This document shows positions 55,407-62,789 of a stretch of 64,000 nt of DNA, in pieces. The stretch comes from JAEXNA01 sp037189585 (GTDB lineage Bacteria > Vulcanimicrobiota > Xenobia > Xenobiales > JADMJV01): the NCBI GenBank assembly GCA_037189585.1, contig JBBCJA010000024.1:21527-85526 (forward strand), read 5' to 3'. Made by a program: the position numbers and the translations under genes. A model generated the notes under the pieces. It made no database searches and was not told where the DNA came from. It worked only from the letters and a program-made list of their open reading frames with translations. Positions within the stretch are counted from its first letter, which is position 1; each line of letters begins with the position of its first letter.

Positions 55407-55748
55407 TCAGCTGAACAATCCTCGTAACTTCTCCAACAACTGCTTGTTGGGCGGATACTTGCGATAGTAACGCCGCGCGGCCACCAGAAAATCCTGGTCA
55501 CTGGTCTCGGGATCGAGTTTCATCTTCTGGCGAAATTCCGCCAGCAATCCCTTGATGGGACCGTGGGTGAAGCGGCTGGGGGCGACACCAGCTCCGAGGA
55601 GTAGCGCCGGAAGAACATGTCGAACATCCTCGTCGGGATAGACGTAGTCTCCCTTGGCGTCCTGCTCCTCGAAGAGGGCTAGAATCTTGTCGGTGAACTC
55701 CTGATCGCTTTCACTCAGCGTCGGGAGCTCGTTATTCAAGAAAGCCAA
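55407..55748 (-). CDS. Small helical protein of the peptide-modification cluster
   Basis: 113 aa, TTG start at 55748 without a strong ribosome-binding site, nine nt after the stop of the 91-aa gene. Entirely helical and charged (ESDQEFTDKILALFEEQ, VRHVLPALLLGAGV, DQDFLVAARRYYRKYPP). No signal peptide, no metal site and no known RiPP-recognition element. It may bind the peptide substrate or be a second short substrate. Unrecognised. Confidence 0.65.
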   Translation of the reverse strand: MAFLNNELPTLSESDQEFTDKILALFEEQDAKGDYVYPDEDVRHVLPALLLGAGVAPSRFTHGPIKGLLAEFRQKMKLDPETSDQDFLVAARRYYRKYPPNKQLLEKLRGLFS

Positions 55749-55757
55749 GACTGTGTG

Positions 55758-56033
55758 TTAGGCGACCGGGCCCTGATCAGGCTGGGACGGAGGCTCGGTG
55801 CCGTTGCCCAGGGTGTTCGAGGCGGCGATGACGGCGTCGATCTTCTTGCCCAGAAACTGAGGGTCGAAGCCTAGCTCTTTGGCCAGCTTCTCGACATCAA
55901 GGTTGCAGGTGTTGCGAACGCTGGCGCTGTCCGAAGAGGCGTAGGAAACGCCTTCGGACTCCTCATTGTAGCGAGGGGTCGCGTTTCTTTGATAGAGCTG
56001 GTGAGCGTTGCTCGCTCCGGAAATTCTGTCCAT
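55758..56033 (-). CDS. Short peptide, candidate precursor or scaffold of the cluster
   Basis: 91 aa from ATG 56033 with AAGGAG six to seven bases upstream; a good promoter lies 30-57 nt before the start. An N-terminal part rich in Asn/Gln/Ser/Arg, a central Ser/Cys-containing stretch (SYASSDSASVRNTCN), an amphipathic helix (LDVEKLAKELGFDPQFLG) and a C-terminal Gly/Pro-rich tail ending PVA. This resembles RiPP precursors with a structured leader more than an enzyme. The order is unusual because the Ser-rich stretch precedes the helix, so which part is core is not clear. The frame to 56090 is open but lies in the promoter. Confidence 0.6.
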   Translation of the reverse strand: MDRISGASNAHQLYQRNATPRYNEESEGVSYASSDSASVRNTCNLDVEKLAKELGFDPQFLGKKIDAVIAASNTLGNGTEPPSQPDQGPVA

Positions 56034-56061
56034 GTTGAGCTCCTTAAGAGTAAACTGACTT

Positions 56062-56090
56062 ACTTTACAGAAAATGAACTTACAAGTCAA
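56062..56090 (-). promoter_or_regulatory. Promoter of the six-gene peptide/ATP-grasp cluster
   Basis: On the minus strand, TTGACT (56090-56085), a 17-nt spacer and TAAAGT (56067-56062). GACTT/AAGTC ends (56055-56090) flank the spacer. It separates the cluster from the lipoprotein gene upstream on the same strand. Confidence 0.7.
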
Positions 56091-56093
56091 TCT

Positions 56094-56807
56094 TCAACGA
56101 CTGGGTAAAATCGTTACCACGGACTTCGTCGTTCCTAGAATCCGGTGGGCCGCGGTGATGTTGGCTATTCCCGTGTGGAAGGGTGTGACTCGACCTTGCG
56201 AATCGACCTCGACTATCCCTCCGGGCTCGACTTGAAAGCTGATCTGGCGAGCGATCTGCTCGAATGCCAGGGCGATCTGATCTCCGTTAGAGTAGTCGAC
56301 GAGCACCTCGAGCTGCAAGGTCTGGCCCAATCGCAGTAGCGACTGCTGGGGAAAAAGTTGGAAGCCCACAGCTAAGATGGTCTCCACCGAGGCGTCGCTA
56401 AGGTCGACGCTCGTGGTCTGACCGGCCTGGACGGTAACCTCGTCGGCCAAGATGAGCAGAGGCTCACCTTGAGAACCGTAGATCGTGATGCGAACGTGCC
56501 TTGCCGAGACCGGAACATCGGTAACGGTCACGGAAACCGCGAACGACTGGTCACTCCGTATCAGCGGCTCGGCCCTATCGGTGTCATTGGGAAGAGATTC
56601 GAAGAACTCGAAAGCAAGCTCTGTGCTCTGTGTGGGAACCAGTGCCGCCTGCCCGGTGGCGAAAGAAAAGAGCAAACTGCCCGTCCCCGAGCTCGCGGCG
56701 AAGGTGTTCTGTCCGCTAGAAACCAGGAAATCGTTGTCGTCATCCCCGCATCCGAAAATGCTGATCGAGACGAGAGCGAAGGCTAAAAGAGCAAGATAGC
56801 GTGCCAT
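56094..56807 (-). CDS. Lipoprotein with Ig-like (BIG2-type) C-terminal domain
   Basis: 237 aa from ATG 56807. Lipobox SIFGC, then a GDDD anchor-linker. The mature part is all-beta; the last 80 residues (LRLGQTLQLEVLVDYSNGDQIAL, VEVDSQGRVTPFHTGIANITAAH) match a BIG2/cadherin-like Ig domain. Outer-membrane or surface lipoprotein of unknown partner. Starts one base after the previous gene's stop; the longer frame to 56822 overlaps that gene. Confidence 0.8.
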   Translation of the reverse strand: MARYLALLAFALVSISIFGCGDDDNDFLVSSGQNTFAASSGTGSLLFSFATGQAALVPTQSTELAFEFFESLPNDTDRAEPLIRSDQSFAVSVTVTDVPVSARHVRITIYGSQGEPLLILADEVTVQAGQTTSVDLSDASVETILAVGFQLFPQQSLLRLGQTLQLEVLVDYSNGDQIALAFEQIARQISFQVEPGGIVEVDSQGRVTPFHTGIANITAAHRILGTTKSVVTILPSR

Positions 56808-56808
56808 C

Positions 56809-57558
56809 TTAATTCTTACCATCCAAACGAAATAGGGTGAGACGACCGGGGTCTTCCAGCTTGAGCGCTTCAGAAGTACCCTGCGCCTTCCACGCTCCGT
56901 CGGCGTGTTTGACGTATCGCTGCCGCGTCAGCTTCGAACCGGAGGCCGTCACCCTGAAAGCGGTGTCCTGAATATCCTCATCGGGCACCGGGTCATCCCC
57001 GGGGATGATATTGCTGGTGAAGACCAAACTTACCCCCAAATGTCTCGCTTGCGCGGGGCCTAGCGTGAAAAAGTGGGCGAAGACGTCCGCTGTATCTTCG
57101 GTGTTGCACAAAAGGACCAGTTCGCTACGCCCATCACCGTTGAGATCGGGTAACTTGCTCGAGGCGATAAAGAGGGCGTAGTCCCCCGGATCGCCGCTGT
57201 AATGGGCGACCACCTTTCCTCCTTCGGTCACCACCACCCCGTTAGTGTAGGAGTAGCGATAGAGGTAGGCGCGCTGTTTGGCTCCCTTGTGGGTGAAAGA
57301 GCCGTCGGCCCAGTCCCTCACCTCGAACTCGTCGAAAGTCGGGTTGAGCTGGTCCAAGCGTCTCCTAAGAACTGGATGACTGGCTCTTTTTTGGAGCTCA
57401 TTTTTCACCAGGGCGACCTCGTTCTGAGGCAGTTGAGAGCCCTTTCCCGAGATCGCCTGGCGCCCGTCAAAGAGCTGGACGGGAGCGGGTTGGGCCACGG
57501 TCGCCGTGGCCCATACAGTGAGAGCCAGAAGAAGCCAGAGCTTGGAGATGACGTGCAT
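56809..57558 (-). CDS. Secreted FG-GAP-like protein
   Basis: 249 aa with a signal peptide (VISKLWLLLALTVWATATVAQ). The mature part is beta-rich and carries one calcium/FG-GAP-like DLNGDGRSELVLL (residues about 134-146). It may be a periplasmic binding or sensor protein. It lies 19 nt below the channel gene and is probably co-transcribed with it and the lipoprotein. Confidence 0.75.
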   Translation of the reverse strand: MHVISKLWLLLALTVWATATVAQPAPVQLFDGRQAISGKGSQLPQNEVALVKNELQKRASHPVLRRRLDQLNPTFDEFEVRDWADGSFTHKGAKQRAYLYRYSYTNGVVVTEGGKVVAHYSGDPGDYALFIASSKLPDLNGDGRSELVLLCNTEDTADVFAHFFTLGPAQARHLGVSLVFTSNIIPGDDPVPDEDIQDTAFRVTASGSKLTRQRYVKHADGAWKAQGTSEALKLEDPGRLTLFRLDGKN

Positions 57559-57577
57559 CGGCCTAAATTTGGGACAG

Positions 57578-58318
57578 TCATGAGCGTTCCTGCGTCTCCT
57601 CCCCCTCTGGAGCCAGCAGTCTCCCGATCAAAAGAACCAGGTAGAGCTGCCCCCAGGTCCCCTCCACCAGAGTCGCGTTGCGGACCAGACGGATGGAGTC
57701 TCCGTAGATGTTGTCGAGCCCGATCAGGGTCGTCAAGCTGAGATACAGAGCTTCGAAAAATCCCCAGGCGCTGGAGTCGAGCTGCTTGCCGAAGGCGAGC
57801 GGGTTCATTAGGAAGACGCAGTAATAAAAGCCGGCGAAGGCAAACCCTGTCATAAAGTAGATACACGCCGAGCCCCACAGTTTATCGGCCGATTCGCGCG
57901 GACCCTGGAAAAGGTCCTTGAGGGCGGCCGAGATCACCACGACCTGCACCCCGAAAATAGCCAGATGGCAAGCCAGACGCCACCCCTGTTTGCTATGTTC
58001 GCCCGAGGCAAGAAACACGTCGAGCACGACCAAAACGCCAAAAGCTAAGATGAGCGCGACCTGGCATCCTCTCAGAAGCCAACGGGGCGGCTGGAAGTTA
58101 CAGAAGAGATCCCACAAGAAGACGAGATAGATACCGGAGAGGCCGTAAAAAAGCGGACGAAGAACCGACATCGGAGGGTTCAGTCCGGCCAGCTTCAGAA
58201 GATCCTCGAGCAAGAGCTGAACGGTCAAAATAGTAATCTGCAAGATCACCGTGTTGCGATAGTCTTTCTGTTTCTCTCTGACCAGTAGGCTACGCGCCGC
58301 GGCTAAAGGTCCGCTCAT
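57578..58318 (-). CDS. Membrane protein with two-TM ion-channel pore module
   Basis: 246 aa with six helices. The C-terminal quarter resembles the Ion_trans_2 pore (helix, pore loop, helix): FFEALYLSLTTLIGLDNIYGDSIRL, then RNATLVEGTWGQLYLVLLIGRLL. The filter reads TLIGLDNIYGD instead of the K+ filter TxGYGD, with an inserted stretch, so ion selectivity is unclear. An N-terminal VSD-like or bacterial channel sensor region precedes it. Starts directly at the end of the HD gene. Confidence 0.8.
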   Translation of the reverse strand: MSGPLAAARSLLVREKQKDYRNTVILQITILTVQLLLEDLLKLAGLNPPMSVLRPLFYGLSGIYLVFLWDLFCNFQPPRWLLRGCQVALILAFGVLVVLDVFLASGEHSKQGWRLACHLAIFGVQVVVISAALKDLFQGPRESADKLWGSACIYFMTGFAFAGFYYCVFLMNPLAFGKQLDSSAWGFFEALYLSLTTLIGLDNIYGDSIRLVRNATLVEGTWGQLYLVLLIGRLLAPEGEETQERS

Positions 58319-59608
58319 TTAAACTCCTAAGAAAAGCTGGCCGCTACGGTAGCGCGGCAGGTGATTGGATTCTCCGAAATAGTCCTCGCAGGCTAAGGCC
58401 AGTTGATCGGCCTTCACCATCTTTTCGGGATTGAGAAAGACGTAGAAGCGCCAGAGGAGTCGATGTCTCTCCTTGAGGATTCCGATTTCGTCGACGGGAA
58501 GTTCATCCAGACTTCGCGGAGGACCAGAGTCGACCTTGACCGGAAGTCCGCCCTCTTTGAGCTGCATTTTGAGCGCGGGGCAGTAAACGATCAGGTCCTC
58601 GGGACAAAGTTTGCAGCGTTTGGCCAGGTCCGTTTCAGCCTGAGAGCGCCGTTTCGCGTCTTTGTGGAACTTGGTGACAAACTGCTCGCGGCGCTCTAGG
58701 GAAAGCTCCGCGGTAAGCAGATAGACCCGCTTGTAAAGCTTGCGGGAACGAAGCGCGGCGATCAGCTTCCCCACCACGGGAAAGCTTCCGTAGGCTGTCT
58801 CCAGCAGGTCGAAAAGGCCCTCGTCGGTGCGTCGCGCGATCTCGGGCAGGGTCAGGCCCTGAGCGACCGCTTCCTCCACCGATCGGCTAACCATGGCTCC
58901 GGAGACCGTTTTGGTGTGATGGAAGTAGACGCGCTCCGATAGGAAGTAGCGGATCCGCAAGAGATGGATAATCTCCGAAAGGGCGTCCTGGCGCACCACG
59001 CCGTCGCGTTGGGCGTCTAAGTAAAGGCGGTCTTTCTCTAGCGCGAAAAGGGAGAAGATGCGCGGGTCGTACTTTTGTGTGAGTCCGCAGAAAAAGGCGT
59101 CACGGGCCAGATAGTCCAGCAGATCCGCCGCCACCGCCGAGGAGGTAAGCTGATGCTCCCACCGGCCGGGGTCGAGGGCGATCTCGAGGACCTTTTCGGT
59201 GAGCTTGAGTTTATTGAGAGCTTTTCCTAGCTCGCCTTGAGGCAAAGCCTTTCGAATCCGCTCCTCGGTATCGTGTCGGTCGAAAACCCTCCGCTCGTCC
59301 TCCAGAGTGTGTCCGTATGGAATGTGGGTGACGTCGTGCAAGAGGGCCCAGGCCAAAGCGGCTAGACGATGCCGACTGGTGATCTCGGGTTTGAGTCGCT
59401 CTAAGAGCCGACTAGCCAGCCAGCAGGTCCCCAGACTATGGTCAAAGCGCGTGTGAACGGCTCCGGGATAGACAAAGCTCGCGGTGCCCAACTGGCGCAC
59501 CCCTCGAAGGCGCTGAAACTCGCGAGTGTCGGTCAGGGTCAGGAGCTCCGAGGGGATCTCCATATCGCCGTGAACGGGATCGCGTATGACGGTGACCTGG
59601 CGCTTCAT
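58319..59608 (-). CDS. HD-domain phosphohydrolase (dNTPase/SAMHD1-like)
   Basis: 429 aa. The HD metal site is clear: GAVHTRFDHSLGTC, later LLHDVTHIPYGHTLEDE, and DLLDYLARDAFFCGL. It resembles the deoxynucleotide triphosphohydrolase branch of the HD superfamily (YwfO/SAMHD1-like). Expected to act on dNTPs or signalling nucleotides. The start codon (ATG 59608-59606) overlaps the divergent start of the phosphodiester glycosidase gene. Confidence 0.88.
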   Translation of the reverse strand: MKRQVTVIRDPVHGDMEIPSELLTLTDTREFQRLRGVRQLGTASFVYPGAVHTRFDHSLGTCWLASRLLERLKPEITSRHRLAALAWALLHDVTHIPYGHTLEDERRVFDRHDTEERIRKALPQGELGKALNKLKLTEKVLEIALDPGRWEHQLTSSAVAADLLDYLARDAFFCGLTQKYDPRIFSLFALEKDRLYLDAQRDGVVRQDALSEIIHLLRIRYFLSERVYFHHTKTVSGAMVSRSVEEAVAQGLTLPEIARRTDEGLFDLLETAYGSFPVVGKLIAALRSRKLYKRVYLLTAELSLERREQFVTKFHKDAKRRSQAETDLAKRCKLCPEDLIVYCPALKMQLKEGGLPVKVDSGPPRSLDELPVDEIGILKERHRLLWRFYVFLNPEKMVKADQLALACEDYFGESNHLPRYRSGQLFLGV

Positions 59609-60350
59609 GTTGTTCTTGTTCTTAGCCCTGAGTGCGTCCGCCGCGCCGCCTTTCGAGAGGGTGGCTCCCGGGGTGGAGGTGCGGCAGGTCGTCCTGAGTC
59701 AGCCTCGCCGGCTGGCCATGACCCAGCTGCGGTGCGACCCTGAACTCGTTCGGTTCTCACTGTTGCTGGCCTCCGATCGGCAAGGGAAAGCGAAAGTGGG
59801 ACAGGCTGAGGAGATAGCTCGCCGCTTCGCTCAGTTGGCCGTGATCAACTGCTCTTACTTTGATGAAAAGGACCGCGTCCTAGGCTATCACGAGCGGTTT
59901 GGACAGATCTTGTCGGCACGGGCTGACGGAGGAGTGTTCGGAGGATTCTTCTATTGGGACGGAGCGCGGGCGGGATTGAAGTCTCGCGACGAGCCGTTAC
60001 CACGAGGAGTACCGGTGCTGTTTCAAGCGGGACCACGTCTGGTTTGGGATGGTGAGGCGATTCCGGGACTGGAAAAAACCGATCGCGCGGCACGTAGCGG
60101 AGTGGCCATCGACAAAGAGGGTCGGGTGACTCTCTTCGTTCTGCCTGTCACTTCTCAAGTGACTCTGGCGGAGCTTCCAGCTCTTCTGAGCGCTCCCGTC
60201 TCCGCTGGTGGCGTGGGAGCGTGGCGAGCTCTCAACTTCGACGGCGGCAGCTCCACCCAGTTCGTCCTGCGTGGTGGGCAACGCACCATCACCCTACCAG
60301 GCCTCGCCCCCGTCCCCGCCTTCCTGGGCATTTCACCCAGAAAACCCTAG
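59607..60350 (+). CDS. Phosphodiester glycosidase family (NAGPA-type) secreted protein
   Basis: 247 aa from ATG 59607, with signal peptide (MLFLFLALSASA). An upstream ATG (59586) gives a 254-aa variant. The family pattern is LAVINCSYFDEKDRVLGYHERFG, GPRLVWDGEAI, RSGVAIDKEGRVTLFVLP and LNFDGGSSTQFVL. These proteins resemble the uncovering enzyme NAGPA and cleave phosphodiester-linked sugars, often envelope polymers. The ATG lies inside the ATG of the HD gene on the other strand (CATG). Confidence 0.9.
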   Translation: MLFLFLALSASAAPPFERVAPGVEVRQVVLSQPRRLAMTQLRCDPELVRFSLLLASDRQGKAKVGQAEEIARRFAQLAVINCSYFDEKDRVLGYHERFGQILSARADGGVFGGFFYWDGARAGLKSRDEPLPRGVPVLFQAGPRLVWDGEAIPGLEKTDRAARSGVAIDKEGRVTLFVLPVTSQVTLAELPALLSAPVSAGGVGAWRALNFDGGSSTQFVLRGGQRTITLPGLAPVPAFLGISPRKP

Positions 60351-60365
60351 TTCTCCCTGGCTTTT

Positions 60366-60396
60366 TTTGGACAAAAAGCCCGAGTTTTTTTGATCA
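60366..60396 (+). repeat. Dispersed intergenic repeat, copy D
   Basis: TTTTGGACAAAAAGCCCGAG then TTTTTTTGATC. First of two tandem copies in the convergent gap between two genes. Confidence 0.7.
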
Positions 60397-60411
60397 TGCC
60401 TCACGCCGAAT

Positions 60412-60441
60412 TCGGGACAGAAATCCAAAATTCTCTGATCA
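60412..60441 (+). repeat. Dispersed intergenic repeat, copy E
   Basis: TTCGGGACAGAAATCCAAAA then TTCTCTGATC. Second, more diverged tandem copy. Confidence 0.65.
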
Positions 60442-60485
60442 TGAAAAATAGAATCGGGCAAGCCGGTCAGATTCTTAGTTTGAGA

Positions 60486-62603
60486 CTAATAATCGAGGAG
60501 CTTGCGCATCTCGGCGGCGATGGTGGCGGGGGTGGGTAGGGTCGCTTCTTCCAACTGAGGCGCGTAGCCCACGAAGGTGTCGGTGGCGCCGATGCGGCGG
60601 ACCGGGCCGTCGAGCCATTCGAACAGCTCATCGGAGATGCGGCTCGCGATCTCGGCTCCGTAGCCCCAGGAGAGGCAGTCCTCGTGGGCCACGATGGCTT
60701 TCGAGGTTTTCTTGACCGAAGCGGCGATGGCGTCCCAGTCGTAAGGCGAGAGGCTGCGCAGATCCAAGATCTCGACCGTGCGTCCGCTCTCCTTTTCGAT
60801 CTCCTTGGCCGCCTGTTCGCAGCGGAAGACCAGCGCTCCGTAGGTAATCACGGTGAGATCGGTCCCCTCGCGCACGACCTTGGCCTTGCCCAGCGGGATG
60901 GAGTATTCCGAACCGGGATTGACGCCCTTGTTGTGGGTCTGGCGATAGAGATGCTTGTGCTCTAAGAACATCACGGGGTCATCGCTACGAATGGCGGCGC
61001 GCAAGAGGCCGTTGGCGTCCTCGGCGTTGGAGGGGAAGACCACGCGAACGCCGGGAGTGTGGGTGAACAGCACTTCACCGGACTGACTGTGATAGGGACC
61101 GCCGCCCCGCAGGTAGCCCCCGATGGGAACGCGGACCACCACGGGGCACTTGAAGGCGCCGCCGGAGCGCCAGCGCATGGTGGCAAGCTCGTTGCGCAGC
61201 TGATGGAAAGCCGGCCAGATGTAGTCGAAAAACTGAATCTCCACCACCGGTTTGAGACCGCGCACGGCCATTCCGATAGCGCGGCCCACGATGTTGGCCT
61301 CGGCCAAGGGAGAATTGAAGCAGCGATCGCCGCCGAACTCCGTCTGCAGACCGTGGGTCAGCTTGAAGACTCCACCCTTGCCCTTGCACTCTCCCAGAAC
61401 CTCGCCGCGAGTGGCGTCGGCCACGTCCTCTCCGAAGACGCGGATGCGCACGTCGCGCTTCATCTCGTCCTTGAGGCAACGATTGATCAGATCCACCATG
61501 GTGACCGGACCGCCCACCGGCTCGGCCGGGTGGTCGAATTCGCTCGAGGTGGGATCGACCTCGGGAGAATAGACGTTTTCATAAACCTTGTCATGGCCGG
61601 GTTGAGGAGACTCCTCGGCCTTGATGCTAGCCTCAATGACCTCTTTGTTCCAAGCCTCTTTGAGCTCTTCCAGTTCTTGGGCCGACAAGTGTCCCTCGGC
61701 GATCAAGCGTTGGCCCAGCAAGGTGATGGGATCGCGCTCGGCCTCGGCGTCGCGCTCTTTTTGAGGACGATAGGCCGCCTCGTCATCGGACATCGAGTGG
61801 GAGTAAGGACGGATGACGTGAGCGTGGACCAAAGCCGGACCCTTGCGCTCTCGGCAATGCGCGACGGCTTTCTCGAAGGCGTCGCAGCAGGCGGAGAAAT
61901 CACAGCCGTCCACTTCCACGTGATGAAGGTTCGGCCAGCCCTTGACCAAAGTCGAGATGCTGCCGCCCGCGGTCTGGGCCTCCACCGGGACGGAAATAGC
62001 ATAGCCGTTGTCCTCGACTAGAAAGAGAACGGGAGCTTTGAGGTTACAGGCGGTGTTCAAAGCCTCCCAGAACTCGCCTTGGGAAGTGGTGCCGTCACCC
62101 GTGCTAACGAAGGTCACCTCATCGGCGGCGCTTGCCAACTCGGGCAACTCCTTCTTGTGATTCTCGATGTAGATACCGGCTTCGGCACACCCGAGAGCCT
62201 GCAAGAACTGGGTGCCGGTGGGTGAGGAGGAGCTGACGATATTGAGCTTTTGACTCCCCCAGTGAGAGGGCATCTGGCGACCGGCCGAGGCGGGATCGGC
62301 TTCGGCTCCGATGGAGCTTTGGAACATCTCGACCAAGGTCACGCCGAGGCCGAGGCAGAGCGCGCGGTCGCGGTAGTAAGGGAAGAACCAGTCGTGGCCG
62401 GGCTTAAAGTAGAGACTCGCGGCGACCTGAGGGCACTCGTGACCGGCGCCCGAGATCTGGAAGAAGACTTTGTTCTGCGTCTTCATCAACATCTCGCGAT
62501 CGTCGGCTCGGCGAGACTGCACCATGGTCTTGAGAGCCCAGACCAGAGTCTCTTTTTTGACTCCCTTAGGGGACTTCTTTTTGGTCGCCGTTGCTGATGT
62601 CAC
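60486..62603 (-). CDS. Fused E1 alpha-beta subunit of a 2-oxoacid (branched-chain type) dehydrogenase
   Basis: 705 aa from GTG 62603, with GAGGAAGAG upstream. Residues 20-330 are the E1 alpha part with the thiamine-diphosphate motif VSTGDGTTSQGEFWEALNTACNLKAPVLFLVEDNGYAIS. Residues 370-705 are the E1 beta part (PLAEANIVGRAIGMAVRGLKPVVEIQFFDYIWPAFHQLRNE, ALVFRCEQAAKEIEKESGRTVEILDLRSLSPYD). Decarboxylates branched-chain 2-oxoacids and hands the acyl group to E2 lipoamide. No E2 or E3 gene is adjacent, so the complex is built from a separate locus. Confidence 0.93.
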   Translation of the reverse strand: MTSATATKKKSPKGVKKETLVWALKTMVQSRRADDREMLMKTQNKVFFQISGAGHECPQVAASLYFKPGHDWFFPYYRDRALCLGLGVTLVEMFQSSIGAEADPASAGRQMPSHWGSQKLNIVSSSSPTGTQFLQALGCAEAGIYIENHKKELPELASAADEVTFVSTGDGTTSQGEFWEALNTACNLKAPVLFLVEDNGYAISVPVEAQTAGGSISTLVKGWPNLHHVEVDGCDFSACCDAFEKAVAHCRERKGPALVHAHVIRPYSHSMSDDEAAYRPQKERDAEAERDPITLLGQRLIAEGHLSAQELEELKEAWNKEVIEASIKAEESPQPGHDKVYENVYSPEVDPTSSEFDHPAEPVGGPVTMVDLINRCLKDEMKRDVRIRVFGEDVADATRGEVLGECKGKGGVFKLTHGLQTEFGGDRCFNSPLAEANIVGRAIGMAVRGLKPVVEIQFFDYIWPAFHQLRNELATMRWRSGGAFKCPVVVRVPIGGYLRGGGPYHSQSGEVLFTHTPGVRVVFPSNAEDANGLLRAAIRSDDPVMFLEHKHLYRQTHNKGVNPGSEYSIPLGKAKVVREGTDLTVITYGALVFRCEQAAKEIEKESGRTVEILDLRSLSPYDWDAIAASVKKTSKAIVAHEDCLSWGYGAEIASRISDELFEWLDGPVRRIGATDTFVGYAPQLEEATLPTPATIAAEMRKLLDY

Positions 62604-62684
62604 GTTACTCTTCCTCGTCTTCGTAGCTTAATTGGTGGATCCCATACCCTGAAAGGGACGCCTTCACACGCGACCTGAGGACGA

Positions 62685-62713
62685 TCAAAAAATTCGGGCT
62701 TTTTAGCCAAAGA
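62685..62713 (-). repeat. Dispersed intergenic repeat, copy F
   Basis: Plus strand reads GATCAAAAAATTCGGGCTTT, then TTAGCCAAAGAA. Minus-orientation copy with a damaged GGACA end, in the E1 gene's upstream region. Confidence 0.65.
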
Positions 62714-62734
62714 ACGCAAGAAGCAATACGCCAA

Positions 62735-62761
62735 GAAAAAAGGTGCCTCGAGAGCACCCTT
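62735..62761 (-). terminator. Intrinsic terminator of the GH19-like gene
   Basis: AAGGGTGC and GGCACCTT pair around TCTCGA and are followed by TTTTTTC on the minus strand, about 30 nt below the stop codon. Confidence 0.85.
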
Positions 62762-62789
62762 GCACGTCTCCAACTTTCCGCTGTCGTTG

